Assembly (NCBI GenBank): GCA_016794365.1
Contig: JAEUKB010000030.1
Span: 1 to 64,000 of the forward strand
Direction of reading: 5' to 3'
Source: Myxococcales bacterium
Lineage (GTDB): Bacteria; Myxococcota_A; Polyangia; Palsa-1104; JAEUJZ01
DNA length: 64,000 bases
Shown here: one piece after another, positions 25,309 through 35,089 of the stretch
Position numbering within the stretch: position 1 is the stretch's first letter
How the letters are laid out: each line of letters opens with the position of its first letter
The notes under the pieces: generated by a model
The model's input: the letters and a program-made list of their open reading frames with translations, nothing else
Told to the model about the DNA's origin: nothing
Database searches by the model: none
Made by a program: the position numbers and the translations under genes

Positions 25309-26097
25309 ATGCTCGAAGCCTTTCCCCACCTGCTGCGCGCGCATCGCATCCGCCGCCACTGGAGCCAAGAGCAGCTCGGACTCCAGGCTGATGTCTCCCC
25401 GCGTCACGTAAGCTGTCTGGAAACCGGCAAAGCCAGTCCCAGTCGCGACATGGTGATGCGGCTGTCCAAGGTGCTCGACCTGGAGCTACGGGAGCGCAAC
25501 ACACTGCTGGTCAGCGCGGGCTTTGCGGCGGCGTATCCGCTGACCTCGCTGGATGGACCGGCGATGGCCCCGGTCAGCCGCGCGATCGATCTGCTGATGG
25601 CGCAACAAGAGCCGTACGGAGCCATTCTGATCGATCGCGGCTGGAACGTCCTGCGCGTCAACCGAGGTGCGCAGCGGCTACTGTCCGCGTTTCTCGATCC
25701 GCAGCGCATCCCGGCGCACGTTGCCACCAACTTGGTGCGTGCGACGCTCTGTCCCGAAGGACTGCGACCCCACATCGTCAACTTTGCCGAGATCGCGTCC
25801 ATCGTGCGGGATCGCGTCGAGCGAGCGCACCTGGCGCACCCCTTGGATGAAGCGCGACGCGGACTGCTCAGCGAGCTGCGCGCCGATCCCGAGCTGGCCA
25901 AGCTGCCCTCTGTCCCGCCTGCCCTGACCGCGCCGATGGCTATCTTGCACCTGCGTCGCGGAGCCGTAGAGCTGCGCCTGTTTGCACTGCTCACGACCAT
26001 CGGAACGCCGCTGGATGTGACCGCACAAGAGCTTACGATCGAGTCGCTGTTCCCCGCCGATGAGCCCACCGAGCGCTGGTTCCGCCAGGCCCCGTAA
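25309..26097 (+). CDS. XRE-family regulator with MmyB-like ligand domain
   Basis: The protein has 262 residues. A helix-turn-helix of the Cro/XRE type spans about residues 8-62 (LLRAHRIRRHWSQEQLGLQA, then VSRHVSCLETGKASPSRDM in outline). An MmyB-like domain (AILIDRGWNVLRVNRGAQRL) follows, which in this family binds a fatty-acid-like or other small ligand. The protein length and order are standard. The start is placed at MLEAFPHLLRAHR; upstream codons in frame do not fit the family. It is divergent to the two-gene membrane unit, so autoregulation and control of that unit are the simplest assumptions. Confidence 0.82.
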   Translation: MLEAFPHLLRAHRIRRHWSQEQLGLQADVSPRHVSCLETGKASPSRDMVMRLSKVLDLELRERNTLLVSAGFAAAYPLTSLDGPAMAPVSRAIDLLMAQQEPYGAILIDRGWNVLRVNRGAQRLLSAFLDPQRIPAHVATNLVRATLCPEGLRPHIVNFAEIASIVRDRVERAHLAHPLDEARRGLLSELRADPELAKLPSVPPALTAPMAILHLRRGAVELRLFALLTTIGTPLDVTAQELTIESLFPADEPTERWFRQAP

Positions 26098-26171
26098 CCT
26101 CGCACCACGTTCCCGCGCGGTACCGAAGCCCTGCGCGCGCGCCCGTGCAGCGTCCGTCTCTTCCCCAGCCT

Positions 26172-26187
26172 GGGGAGATCTTCCGCA
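26172..26187 (+). promoter_or_regulatory. Dyad site, probable NtrC-type activator binding site (1)
   Basis: GGGGAGATCTTCCGCA, a near-palindrome, lies 43-58 bases upstream of the sigma-54 promoter at 26230. It closely matches the two sites at 29222-29262 upstream of the RND operon, so it is probably bound by the regulator encoded at 27824. Confidence 0.6.
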
Positions 26188-26229
26188 CCTTGACGAGCCC
26201 GTCGTTCCTTCGTCACGTCGCCAAATCCA

Positions 26230-26245
26230 TGGCGCAGTGCTTGCA
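26230..26245 (+). promoter_or_regulatory. Sigma-54 promoter for the two-component operon
   Basis: TGGCGCA-GTGC-TTGCA matches the -24/-12 consensus TGGCRCR-N4-TTGCW at all key positions. It is about 90 bases upstream of the histidine kinase start. Confidence 0.7.
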
Positions 26246-26336
26246 TATGAGCTACACCGCAACGCACGCTACGGCCCAGGCAGCGGCAACCTCCAGGCAT
26301 CGGGTTTGCCCGCGATAGGCCCAAGGACAACCGCCC

Positions 26337-27827
26337 ATGCGACTCGCACTCCGTCTCACGCTGCTGATCATCGGAACCTTCGTGCTGGCGCTCTTGGCGA
26401 TTACCTGGGAACAAAGAGGCCGCTTCGAGTCCCGCTACGAAGAAATGCGCACCGAGCAGCTCGAGGCACTGCTCACCGCGCTCGACGAAGGCGCAAACCT
26501 GGCCTGGCACAGCGGTGGCGCGCAGGAGCTTCAGCACTACCTGGATCGCGTCGGCGCACGCCAGGACTACTCCTCGGTTCACTTGGTTCGACTCGATGCG
26601 CTGGCCCAAGATGATCTGTTTGCGTCGTTCCCCATCGCGCTGCGCCAGCAAGCCCAGGCCGGTCGGCAGGTGATCTTCATCGATCACAGTCAGAGCCCGC
26701 CGGTTCTGGTCGCCTTCGCTCGGCTCTCGGTCGGACAGGATGCGGGTCAGCGGCTTGGGGTCACGCTGCGCCGCTCGATGGTCGGAGAGTCCGCCTTTGT
26801 GCGCGAAAACCTGCGGACCTTTATGAAAAACACCGGGCTGACCGTGCTGGTTGGGCTGATCTTCGCGGTGCTGTGGGGCGCGCGGCTTATCTCGGCACCG
26901 CTCAATCGGATCGTCGCCAAAGCGCGGCTGGTCGGGACCGGCGACTTCAGGGTGCGCTTCCACCTGGGCAACGAATCGAGCGCCGAGATCACGCGGCTGT
27001 GTACCGAGCTGGACGCGATGGTGCAGCAGCTCGGTGAGCTACACCACCGAGTCGAAACCGAAGCCGCCGCGCGGGTCGCAGTGGTCGAAAAGATGCGCCA
27101 CAACGATCGCCTGGCCACCGTTGGAACGCTGGCTGCGGGCATCGCCCATGAGCTGGGAACGCCGCTGCACATCGTGTCGGGTCGCGCCAATCGCATCGCC
27201 TCTTCCGCCAACGCATCCGACGATGTCCGCACCGAAGCCGAGAGCATCCGCAGCCAGTGCGAACGCATGCGCATCATCGTCGAGCAGCTCCTCACGTTTG
27301 CCCGCAAGCCAAGTGGTCAGCCCAGCTCGGTGCTGCTCTACGACGTAGCCCGTCGCGTCACCGCTTGGCTGGAACCCGTGGCGCGCAAGAAAAACAGTCG
27401 CATCGAGCTGCTGCCCCCAACCGCCGAAGTCCGCTGCACTGCGCACGTTGGACTGCTCGAGCAAGCGCTGACCAACATCACCTTAAATGCGCTGCAAGCC
27501 GTCGGCGAAGACGGTCTGGTCCGCATCGCGGTGCGCGAAGAGGAAAAGCCGGGCGGTGCCTCTGAATCGCCGCAGAAGTGGGCCATCATCGAAGTCAGCG
27601 ACAACGGCAGCGGCATCGCCAACGAGATCCGGGCCAAGATCTTCGACCCCTTTTTCACCACCAAAGCCGTCAGCGAAGGCACTGGGCTCGGGCTGTCTAT
27701 CACGCACGAGATCGTGCAAGAACACGGCGGCTTCATCGAATTGGACAGCCACACCGCCGCTGAACAGAACTCGCCGGGCGAGCACGGAACGACGATGCGG
27801 CTTTATTTCAAAGCGGAGGGCGCGTGA
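26337..27827 (+). CDS. Sensor histidine kinase (HAMP-HisKA-HATPase)
   Basis: This 496-residue protein has an N-terminal TM helix (residues 4-24), a periplasmic sensor of ~150 residues, a second TM near 163-185 (LTVLVGLIFAVLWGARLI), HAMP, an H-box AAGIAHELGTPLHIV with phospho-His near residue 271, an N-box (LTNITLNALQAVGE) and G-boxes (NGSGI, TGLGLSITHEIVQEHGG). It signals to the sigma-54 regulator whose GTG overlaps its stop (GTGA). The input is unknown; the pump genes downstream suggest a membrane or toxicant signal. Transcription probably starts at the sigma-54 promoter at 26230-26245. Confidence 0.93.
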   Translation: MRLALRLTLLIIGTFVLALLAITWEQRGRFESRYEEMRTEQLEALLTALDEGANLAWHSGGAQELQHYLDRVGARQDYSSVHLVRLDALAQDDLFASFPIALRQQAQAGRQVIFIDHSQSPPVLVAFARLSVGQDAGQRLGVTLRRSMVGESAFVRENLRTFMKNTGLTVLVGLIFAVLWGARLISAPLNRIVAKARLVGTGDFRVRFHLGNESSAEITRLCTELDAMVQQLGELHHRVETEAAARVAVVEKMRHNDRLATVGTLAAGIAHELGTPLHIVSGRANRIASSANASDDVRTEAESIRSQCERMRIIVEQLLTFARKPSGQPSSVLLYDVARRVTAWLEPVARKKNSRIELLPPTAEVRCTAHVGLLEQALTNITLNALQAVGEDGLVRIAVREEEKPGGASESPQKWAIIEVSDNGSGIANEIRAKIFDPFFTTKAVSEGTGLGLSITHEIVQEHGGFIELDSHTAAEQNSPGEHGTTMRLYFKAEGA

Positions 27828-29182
27828 CCATCCGAGCACTTCTCCTAGATGATGATGTGGATCTGCTGCGCTTTTTGCAGGCCGAGCTGACCGATCGCGG
27901 CTATCACGTCACGACGGCCCAGAGCGGACACGAAGCGCTGGCGCTGGTGCGAGCCGGTCAGCCGTTCGATGTCGCGCTGCTCGATGTCCGCATGCCGGGA
28001 CCATCGGGACTTGATGTCTGTCGCACGCTGTCGTCGGCCTGTCCCGAGCTGCCGGTCGTGCTGATGACGGGCTTTGGCGACATGGATGCCGCGATTGCCG
28101 CCCTGCGCGCCGGAGCCTACGACTTTCTGACCAAGCCGTTTGAGACGGACGCGCTCGATGTGGTGCTCAAGCGAGCCGCCGAGCAGCGCGAGACCCAGCG
28201 GGAAGTCGAGCGCCTGCGCAACACCAGCGAGGAAGGCGACGGCTTCGCGGGCATCTTGGGCGCATCCCCGGAAGTGCGACGGCTGTCGGACATCGTGCAG
28301 CGCATCAGCGGCTCGGATGCCTCGGTGCTTGTCACCGGAGAGAGCGGCAGCGGCAAAGAGCTGGTCGCCCGCGCCATCCACAGCCTCAGCAAGCGCAGCA
28401 AAGGACCGTTTGTCGCCATCAACTGCGCGGCGATGCCCGATCACCTGCTGGAAAGCGAGCTGTTTGGCCATGAGCGCGGTGCCTTCACCGGAGCCCGGGC
28501 CGCGCGGGTCGGACTTCTGCGCCGCGCCCACGGTGGCACGCTGCTGCTCGATGAGATTGGCGACATGTCGCTGTCCCTTCAGCCCAAGCTGCTGCGCGCG
28601 CTGCAAGAAAAGCTGATCCGTCCGGTCGGCAGTGATCATGAGGTCAGCTTCGATGTGCGCGTCGTTGCAGCGACCCATCGCAACTTGCAGCAAGCGGTGC
28701 GCACAGGTGACTTCCGCGCCGATCTGTTTTTCCGGCTGAACGTCATCTCCATCCAGGTGCCCCCGCTGCGTGAGCGCGGCGATGACATCCTGCTGCTGGC
28801 CCATCGCTTCTTGCGCGAGTTTGCGCGGCGAGACGGCAAGCTGATCGATGGCTTTGCCCCCGAGGTCGAGCGCCAGCTGCTGCGCCACGACTGGCCGGGC
28901 AACGTCCGCGAGCTGCGCAACACCATCGAAGGGGCCGTGACGATGGCGCGCGGTCAGGTGGTGACGCTGGATGACCTGCCCAGCCTGTTTCGCAGCGCCC
29001 CGCGCGAAGCCGTGACGGAATCCGAGCCCGCCGGAGCGCTTTTGCCCCTGTCCGAAGTCGAGCGCCGTCACGTCCTGGCCATCCTCGATGCCGTTGGTGG
29101 CAACAAGAGCGAAGCGGCGCGCATTCTCGGGGTCGATCGCAAGACGCTCCAGGCCCGACTTCAGCGCTATGGTCGCATGTAG
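27824..29182 (+). CDS. NtrC-family sigma-54-dependent response regulator
   Basis: This 452-residue protein has a receiver domain with acidic pair LDDD and phospho-Asp in VALLDVRMP near residue 52, and an AAA+ core with Walker A GESGSGKE near residue 170. The sigma-54 contact loop GAFTGA is near residue 223, the arginine finger region is present, and a C-terminal Fis-type HTH follows ([20 protein letters not shown]). It activates RNA polymerase-sigma54 from distant dyad sites. Similar dyads precede its own operon and the RND operon (26172, 29222, 29245), with sigma-54 promoters at both. Positive autoregulation and pump activation follow from that arrangement. Confidence 0.95.
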   Translation: MTIRALLLDDDVDLLRFLQAELTDRGYHVTTAQSGHEALALVRAGQPFDVALLDVRMPGPSGLDVCRTLSSACPELPVVLMTGFGDMDAAIAALRAGAYDFLTKPFETDALDVVLKRAAEQRETQREVERLRNTSEEGDGFAGILGASPEVRRLSDIVQRISGSDASVLVTGESGSGKELVARAIHSLSKRSKGPFVAINCAAMPDHLLESELFGHERGAFTGARAARVGLLRRAHGGTLLLDEIGDMSLSLQPKLLRALQEKLIRPVGSDHEVSFDVRVVAATHRNLQQAVRTGDFRADLFFRLNVISIQVPPLRERGDDILLLAHRFLREFARRDGKLIDGFAPEVERQLLRHDWPGNVRELRNTIEGAVTMARGQVVTLDDLPSLFRSAPREAVTESEPAGALLPLSEVERRHVLAILDAVGGNKSEAARILGVDRKTLQARLQRYGRM

Positions 29183-29221
29183 CGCCTGATCCTTTCTGTC
29201 CGCGCGCGAAAACGGACGCTA

Positions 29222-29262
29222 GGGAAGATTTCCGCAGCGCCCCTGGGGAGATTCTCCGCAGC
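29222..29262 (+). promoter_or_regulatory. Two dyad activator sites upstream of the RND operon (2 and 3)
   Basis: GGGAAGATTTCCGCAGC (29222-29238) and GGGGAGATTCTCCGCAGC (29245-29262) repeat the dyad found at 26172. Their centres are 23 bases apart, about two helical turns, suited to co-operative binding by an NtrC-type regulator. Confidence 0.6.
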
Positions 29263-29301
29263 CTTCCGACCCCACACCCCGCTCAGCTTCGAGGCCCAGC
29301 C

Positions 29302-29317
29302 TGGCACGGTGTCTGCT
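29302..29317 (+). promoter_or_regulatory. Sigma-54 promoter for the RND efflux operon
   Basis: TGGCACG-GTGT-CTGCT matches the -24 element fully and the -12 element at 4 of 5 bases. It is 36 bases upstream of the membrane-fusion-protein start codon. Confidence 0.65.
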
Positions 29318-29352
29318 CAAGCCCAAGCGGGGAACTTGGCAGGGGAATCACC

Positions 29353-30450
29353 ATGCGGAACCGAATCCATACCATTGTCTTTGCGCTCGGCAGCCTGCTG
29401 GCGATGCCGGGGCTTTCAGGCTGCGGTCACAAAGCCCATCCACACACCGAAGAAGCGGTCTTCCAAACCACCAGCCCGCTGCGCAGCGACACCGAGGTCA
29501 CGCGCGAGTACGTCTGTCAGATTCGCGCCATCCAGCACATCGAGCTACGCGCGCTCGAGAGCGGCTACCTGGACAACATCTTTGTCGATGAAGGTCAAAG
29601 GGTTCACAAAGGCCAGCAGATGTTCCAGATCCTGCCGAAGCTGTACCTGGCCGAGCTACGGAAAGCGCAGGCCGAGGTCGCGGTCGCGCAGATCGAATAC
29701 CAAAACACCAAGCGGCTCTCGGAAGGACACGTTGTCTCGACCAGTGAGCTGGCGCTCAGCAAAGCCAAGCTAGACAAAGCGCACGCCGCCCAAGATCTGG
29801 CCAAGGTTCACCTGGGCTTTACCGACATCCGCGCGCCCTTTGACGGAATCATGAATCGGCTGCTGGTCCGGCGCGGCAGCGTGGTCGAAGACGGAGAGCT
29901 TCTGACCACGATCTCGGACAACAGCAAGATGTGGGTCTACTTCAACGTCAACGAAGCGGAATACCTCGATTACAAGACGCAGGCCGACCAAGGGGGAATG
30001 CCGCCCGTGCGACTCCTTTTGGCCAATGGCAAGCCGTTTCCTGCGCTGGGCAAGGTCGAGACGATCGAAGCGGACTTCAACAACCAGACCGGCACGATTG
30101 CCTTTCGCGCGACGTTCGCCAATCCCACCGGCCTGCTGCGTCACGGTGAGACCGGAAAAGTGCTCCTGACCACTGCGCTGCACAGTGCGCTCATCCTGCC
30201 GCAGAAAGCGACGTTCGATGTGATGGACAAAAAGTACGTGTTCGTCCTCGATCAAGCGGGCATGGTTCGCTCGCGCCAGATCACCATCGCGCATGAGCTT
30301 CCGCAGGTCTACGTCATCGCCAGCGGTCTGTCGGAACGGGACACCGTACTCCTAGATGGACTGCGCAAGGTCAAAGACGGAGACAAGATCGCGACGACGT
30401 TCCTTTCACCCAAAGAAGTCATCGCGCACCTAGACGTTCCAGCCAACTAG
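29353..30450 (+). CDS. RND efflux periplasmic adaptor (AcrA-like lipoprotein)
   Basis: This 365-residue protein has a signal with lipobox LLAMPGLSGCG (lipidated Cys near 25). A barrel-sandwich/lipoyl domain follows (IELRALESGYLDNIFVDEGQ), then an alpha-hairpin rich in Ala/Gln/Lys, the second lipoyl half (LGFTDIRAPFDGIMNRLLVR), a beta-barrel and a membrane-proximal domain. It anchors in the inner membrane and couples the pump to the outer-membrane channel. AGGGGA precedes the ATG. It is the first gene of the three-gene pump operon downstream of a sigma-54 promoter. Confidence 0.93.
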   Translation: MRNRIHTIVFALGSLLAMPGLSGCGHKAHPHTEEAVFQTTSPLRSDTEVTREYVCQIRAIQHIELRALESGYLDNIFVDEGQRVHKGQQMFQILPKLYLAELRKAQAEVAVAQIEYQNTKRLSEGHVVSTSELALSKAKLDKAHAAQDLAKVHLGFTDIRAPFDGIMNRLLVRRGSVVEDGELLTTISDNSKMWVYFNVNEAEYLDYKTQADQGGMPPVRLLLANGKPFPALGKVETIEADFNNQTGTIAFRATFANPTGLLRHGETGKVLLTTALHSALILPQKATFDVMDKKYVFVLDQAGMVRSRQITIAHELPQVYVIASGLSERDTVLLDGLRKVKDGDKIATTFLSPKEVIAHLDVPAN

Positions 30451-30481
30451 CGCCGGTTGGAAAGAGAAAGAGAGTGCGACC

Positions 30482-33400
30482 ATGTTTGCACGCTTTGTTC
30501 GCAGGCCCGTGCTGGCCATTGTTACGTCGCTGATCTTGGTGTTTTTGGGACTCCTTTCGATGCGTACGCTGCCGGTGTCCCAGTTCCCAGAGATCTCCCC
30601 ACCGCGCGTCATCGTCACCATCGACTACCCGGGTGCGAGCGCCGATGTCCTCATCAAGTCCACGCTGATTCCGCTCGAAAAAGCCATCAACGGGGTGCAG
30701 GGCATGAAGTACATCGCGTCCGACGCCACCAGCGCGGGCGAAGCCACCATTCAGGTCATCTTCGATCTGGACACCGACCCAAACCGCGCCGTGGTCAACG
30801 TCAAAAATGCGGTCGATCAGGTGATGAATCAGCTGCCACCGCTCGTGCAGCGCGAAGGTGTCGTGGTGTCGCGCGTGCAGCCCAGCATGCTGATGTATGT
30901 GAACCTGTTTAGCACCGACGAACATGCCGATCAGAAGTTCATTTACAACTTTGCCAACGTCAACCTGCTGCCCGAAATCCGTCGCATCAGCGGCGTCGGG
31001 CGTGCCCAGATCCTGGGAAGCCGTCAGTACGCGATGCGCATTTGGCTCAAGCCGGATCGGATGCGTGCGTACAACATCTCGACGGAAGAGGTGATGAAAG
31101 CGATCGGTGAACAGAGTGTCATCGGACGCCCCGGACGGACCGGACAAAGCTCAGGAAAGCACGCGCAAGCGCTCGAGTATGTCCTGGTCTATCAAGGCCG
31201 CTTCAGTAAGCCCGAGCAGTACGCAGACATCGTGATCCGAGCCCAGGCGCGCGGCGAGATCCTGCGGCTCAAAGACATCGCCGAGGTCGAGCTGGGCAGC
31301 GAGTTCTTCGACATCTATTCCAACCTCAACGGGCACCCGTCCGCCGCGATCATGCTCAAGCAAAACTTTGGCAGCAACGCGAGCGAGGTCATCGCGCACG
31401 TCAAAGAAAAGCTGGAAGAGCTGCGGCCCTCCTTTCCACCGGGCATGGACTACGAGATCTCCTACGACGTGTCGCACTTTCTGGACGCCTCGATTGAAAA
31501 GGTGATCCACACCCTGTTTGAAGCGTTCTTGCTGGTCGCGCTGGTGGTGTTTGTGTTCTTGGGGGACTGGCGCTCTACGCTGATTCCTACCCTCGCGGTG
31601 CCGGTGTCGCTGGTCGGAACCTTTTCGGTGCTGCAAGCGCTGGGCATGACCATCAACCTGATCACGCTGTTTGCGCTGGTCTTGGCCATCGGTGTCGTGG
31701 TCGATGACGCCATCGTGGTGGTGGAAGCCGTTCACGCCAAGATGGCGAGCGAGCATGTGTCCCCCTACAAAGCCGTCGGCCAAGTGCTGGGCGAGATCAG
31801 CGGCGCGATCATCGCCATCACCCTGATGATGACCGCTGTGTTTGTGCCGGTCACGTTCATGACCGGTCCGGTCGGCATCTTCTATCGACAGTTTGGCGTC
31901 ACCATGGCGACCGCCATCCTCATCTCCGGCATTGTGGCGCTGACGCTGACCCCGGTGCTGTGCGCGATGATCCTCAAGCCGCACAGCGGACAGCCGCCCA
32001 AGCGGACACTGATTGCGAGGCTGCTCGGTCTGTTCAATCGCGGCTTTGACAAGGTCGCGGACCAGTATGTGGCGCTGCTTCAGAAGATCGTGACCCGGCG
32101 GGCTGTGACCTTTGTGCTGCTTTCAGGCTTTGCGCTCGGCGTCATGTCCGTAAGCGCCCACCTGCCCGCTGGCTTTGTCCCCAACGAAGACCAAGGCATG
32201 CTCTACGCGATCATCCAGACGCCGCCCGGCTCGACGCTGGAACAGACCAACGAAGTCGCTCGCCTTCTACAGCAGCGCATCCAGCGCGTGCCAGGTGTCC
32301 AGTCCGTGTCATCCCTGGCAGGCTATGAAGTCCTCACCGAAGGACGCGGATCGAACGCCGGAACGTGTCTTATCAACCTCCAGGGCTGGTCTTCGCGCAA
32401 GCAGTCGGTCGGCGAGCTGATCGAAGAGCTGGAAAAGCAGACCAAAGACATCGGCGCGATCGTCGAGTTCTTCGAGCCGCCTGCGGTGCCCGGCTACGGC
32501 GCTGCCGGTGGCTTTGCGCTGCGCATGCTCGACAAGACCAACGACACCGACTACCAGGAATTTGACCGCATCAACCAGCGCTTCATGGATGCCCTGCGCG
32601 CGCGCAAAGAGCTGACCGGCCTGTTCACCTTCTTTGCCGCCAACTATCCCCAGTATGAGCTGGTCATCGACAACGAGCTGGCGATGCAAAAGGGTGTGTC
32701 GATTGGCAAAGCGATCGAAAACCTCGACATCCTGATTGGCAGCACCTACGAGCAGGGCTTCATCCGCTTTGGCCAGTTCTTCAAGGTGTACACCCAAGCG
32801 GCCCCTGAGTATCGGCGTCTTCCGTCCGACATCTTGCAGCTCTACGTCAAAAACGATCGCGACGAGATGGTCCCCTATTCCGCGTTCATGAAGCTGAAAA
32901 AGACCCAGGGCCCCAACGAGATCACCCGCTACAACCTGTACAACTCGTCCGCGATCCGGGGCGGACCGGCAGCGGGCTACACCACCGGAGACGCGATCCG
33001 CATCGTCAGCGAGGTGGCCAAGCAGACGCTCCCGCGTGGCTACGACATTGCCTGGGAAGGTCTGTCCTTTGATGAAGCGCGGCGCGGAAACGAAGCGGTC
33101 TACATCTTCTTGGTGGTGCTCTTGTTTGTGTACCTGGTGCTGGCCGCGCAGTACGAAAGCTTCATCATTCCGCTCGCGGTGATTCTGTCGCTTCCGGTGG
33201 GGGTGTTTGGCTCGTTCCTGCTGCTCAAGCTGATGGGTCTGGCCAACGACATCTATGCGCAGGTGGGGCTGGTGATGCTGGTGGGACTGCTCAGCAAAAA
33301 CGCCGTGCTCATTGTCGAGTTTGCGACCCACAAGCACGCCGAAGGTCTGTCGGTCGAGCGCGCCGCCATCGCAGGGGCAGCCGTCCGCTTCCGTCCGATC

Positions 33401-33643
33401 TTGATGACCTCCTTTGCGTTTGTCGCCGGACTGATTCCGCTGGTGGTGGCGACCGGCCCCGGTGCCATCGGCAACCGCACCATTGGTGCCTGCGCGCTCG
33501 GCGGCATGCTGTTTGGAACCCTGTTCGGCGTGATCCTCGTTCCGGGCCTGTACTACGTCTTTGGCAAGCTCGCGGAAGGCCGGACGCTCATCCGCAACGA
33601 AGAAGAGACCCCGCTGACCGAACAGGTGGTGGACCATGGCTAA
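30482..33643 (+). CDS. RND family multidrug efflux transporter (AcrB/HAE1-like)
   Basis: The 1053-residue protein has the length of HAE1-type pumps. It starts MFARFVRRPVLAIVTSLILV with TM1 and the G-D-V segment ISPPRVIVTIDYPGAS. The TM4 proton-relay Asp pair is in IGVVVDDAIVVVE, TM10-12 include VGLLSKNAVLIVEFA, and there are two large periplasmic loops. It exports hydrophobic or amphiphilic compounds in exchange for protons. The last 8 bases overlap the next gene, so coupling is tight. Substrate specificity cannot be inferred. Confidence 0.96.
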   Translation: MFARFVRRPVLAIVTSLILVFLGLLSMRTLPVSQFPEISPPRVIVTIDYPGASADVLIKSTLIPLEKAINGVQGMKYIASDATSAGEATIQVIFDLDTDPNRAVVNVKNAVDQVMNQLPPLVQREGVVVSRVQPSMLMYVNLFSTDEHADQKFIYNFANVNLLPEIRRISGVGRAQILGSRQYAMRIWLKPDRMRAYNISTEEVMKAIGEQSVIGRPGRTGQSSGKHAQALEYVLVYQGRFSKPEQYADIVIRAQARGEILRLKDIAEVELGSEFFDIYSNLNGHPSAAIMLKQNFGSNASEVIAHVKEKLEELRPSFPPGMDYEISYDVSHFLDASIEKVIHTLFEAFLLVALVVFVFLGDWRSTLIPTLAVPVSLVGTFSVLQALGMTINLITLFALVLAIGVVVDDAIVVVEAVHAKMASEHVSPYKAVGQVLGEISGAIIAITLMMTAVFVPVTFMTGPVGIFYRQFGVTMATAILISGIVALTLTPVLCAMILKPHSGQPPKRTLIARLLGLFNRGFDKVADQYVALLQKIVTRRAVTFVLLSGFALGVMSVSAHLPAGFVPNEDQGMLYAIIQTPPGSTLEQTNEVARLLQQRIQRVPGVQSVSSLAGYEVLTEGRGSNAGTCLINLQGWSSRKQSVGELIEELEKQTKDIGAIVEFFEPPAVPGYGAAGGFALRMLDKTNDTDYQEFDRINQRFMDALRARKELTGLFTFFAANYPQYELVIDNELAMQKGVSIGKAIENLDILIGSTYEQGFIRFGQFFKVYTQAAPEYRRLPSDILQLYVKNDRDEMVPYSAFMKLKKTQGPNEITRYNLYNSSAIRGGPAAGYTTGDAIRIVSEVAKQTLPRGYDIAWEGLSFDEARRGNEAVYIFLVVLLFVYLVLAAQYESFIIPLAVILSLPVGVFGSFLLLKLMGLANDIYAQVGLVMLVGLLSKNAVLIVEFATHKHAEGLSVERAAIAGAAVRFRPILMTSFAFVAGLIPLVVATGPGAIGNRTIGACALGGMLFGTLFGVILVPGLYYVFGKLAEGRTLIRNEEETPLTEQVVDHG

Positions 33644-35054
33644 GCACACCGTTTCCTCCTATGTGGGCGTGCTGCTCGTGCTGCTGTCATCGGCCTGCAT
33701 CCCGGCGTTTCCCAAGGGAGCTGCGCGTGCCCCCAGCACCGCCGTTCCCCCAAGCTACGGCGGGCTGACCGACCGCGAAAACTCGGCGCAGCAGCGCTGG
33801 CAGGACTTCTTTGCCGATCCCAAGCTGTGCGCGCTCATCGACGAGGCGCTGAAAAACAACCAAGAGCTGAACATCCTGACCCAAGAGCTGGACATCGCCG
33901 AAAACGAGATCTCGGCGCGGCGTGGCGAGCTGTATCCCAAGGTCGGGCTGCGGGTGGGCGCAGGAATCGACAAGGTCAGCAGCTATTCCAGCCAAGGGGT
34001 CAGCGATGACGCAAACGGAGTCGCGCAAAACCTACCAAGCCTGGGCGCTTCGCTGTCGGCCTCTTGGGAAATCGATGTCTGGAAGAAGCTCCGCAGCGCG
34101 ACCAAAGCAGCGACCGTGCGCTACCTGGCGACCCGGGAAGGACGAAACCTGGCGGTCACCCACATCGTGGCCGAGATCGCCGCTTCCTACTATGAGCTGG
34201 TGGCCCTGGATGCGCTGCTGGCGGTCGTCAAACAAAACATCGAGCTTCAGCAAAACGCGCTGCAAGTGGTGCGGCTGCAAAAGGAAGCGGCGCGCGTCAC
34301 CGAGCTGGCGGTCCAGCGCTTTGAAGCCGAGGTGCTCAAGACCCAGAGCCGACAGTACGCGCTGTCGCAGCAGATCTTCGAGACAGAGAACCGCATCAAC
34401 TTCCTGCTCGGTCGCTTTCCGCAGACCATCGCGCGCAGCCCGCAGAACGTGCTGGAGCTGCTGCCCCCGGTCATCCACGCGGGCATTCCATCGGAGCTTC
34501 TCGAAAACCGTCCCGATGTGAAGCAGGCTTCGCTCGCAATCCTGGCGGCGGATCTCGATGTCAAAGTGGCCAAGGCGAGCTTCTATCCGGCGCTCGGGAT
34601 TCAGGCCACGCTCGGGCTTCAGTCCTTCGATCCGCTCAAGCTGGTGGCGCTGCCCGCGTCGCTTCTGTACGGGCTGGCGGCGGACTTGATGGTGCCGCTC
34701 GTCAATCGCAAGGCCCTCACCGCTGCGTACTTTTCGGCCAACTCGCGGCAGATGCAGGCGGTGCTTCAGTACGAGCGCGCCGTGCAAGGCGGCTTCATCG
34801 AAGTGAGCAAGCTGCTGTCCATGATCTACAACCTGGACCAGAGCTACCGCTTGCAAGCGCAGCAGGTCGCGGTGCTCCAGCAGTCGATTGCGATCTCGGG
34901 CCAGCTGTTTGCATCGGCGCGGGCGGACTACATGGAAGTGCTGCTGACCCGCCGGGATGCGCTGGAAGCCCAGGTCGAGCTGATCGAAAACAAAAAGAAG
35001 CAGCTCCTGGCCACAGTCGGGCTGTATCGAGCGCTCGGCGGCGGCTGGCGCTAA
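33636..35054 (+). CDS. Outer-membrane efflux channel lipoprotein (TolC/OprM-like)
   Basis: This 472-residue protein has a lipoprotein signal (YVGVLLVLLSSACIPAF, lipidated Cys near 21) and two halves of long amphipathic helices with the repeats typical of outer-membrane factors (LIDEALKNNQELNILTQELD, and VRLQKEAARVTELAVQRFEA). The strand motifs LGASLSASWEID and LAADLMVPLVNRKALTAAYF are also present. It forms the outer exit duct of the pump encoded by the two preceding genes. Its ATG overlaps the end of the transporter gene. After its stop begins a repeat-rich non-coding region. Confidence 0.93.
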   Translation: MAKHTVSSYVGVLLVLLSSACIPAFPKGAARAPSTAVPPSYGGLTDRENSAQQRWQDFFADPKLCALIDEALKNNQELNILTQELDIAENEISARRGELYPKVGLRVGAGIDKVSSYSSQGVSDDANGVAQNLPSLGASLSASWEIDVWKKLRSATKAATVRYLATREGRNLAVTHIVAEIAASYYELVALDALLAVVKQNIELQQNALQVVRLQKEAARVTELAVQRFEAEVLKTQSRQYALSQQIFETENRINFLLGRFPQTIARSPQNVLELLPPVIHAGIPSELLENRPDVKQASLAILAADLDVKVAKASFYPALGIQATLGLQSFDPLKLVALPASLLYGLAADLMVPLVNRKALTAAYFSANSRQMQAVLQYERAVQGGFIEVSKLLSMIYNLDQSYRLQAQQVAVLQQSIAISGQLFASARADYMEVLLTRRDALEAQVELIENKKKQLLATVGLYRALGGGWR

Positions 35055-35089
35055 CCCCAAGCGGCCCCAACGCCCAGGTGGCAGCGCTG

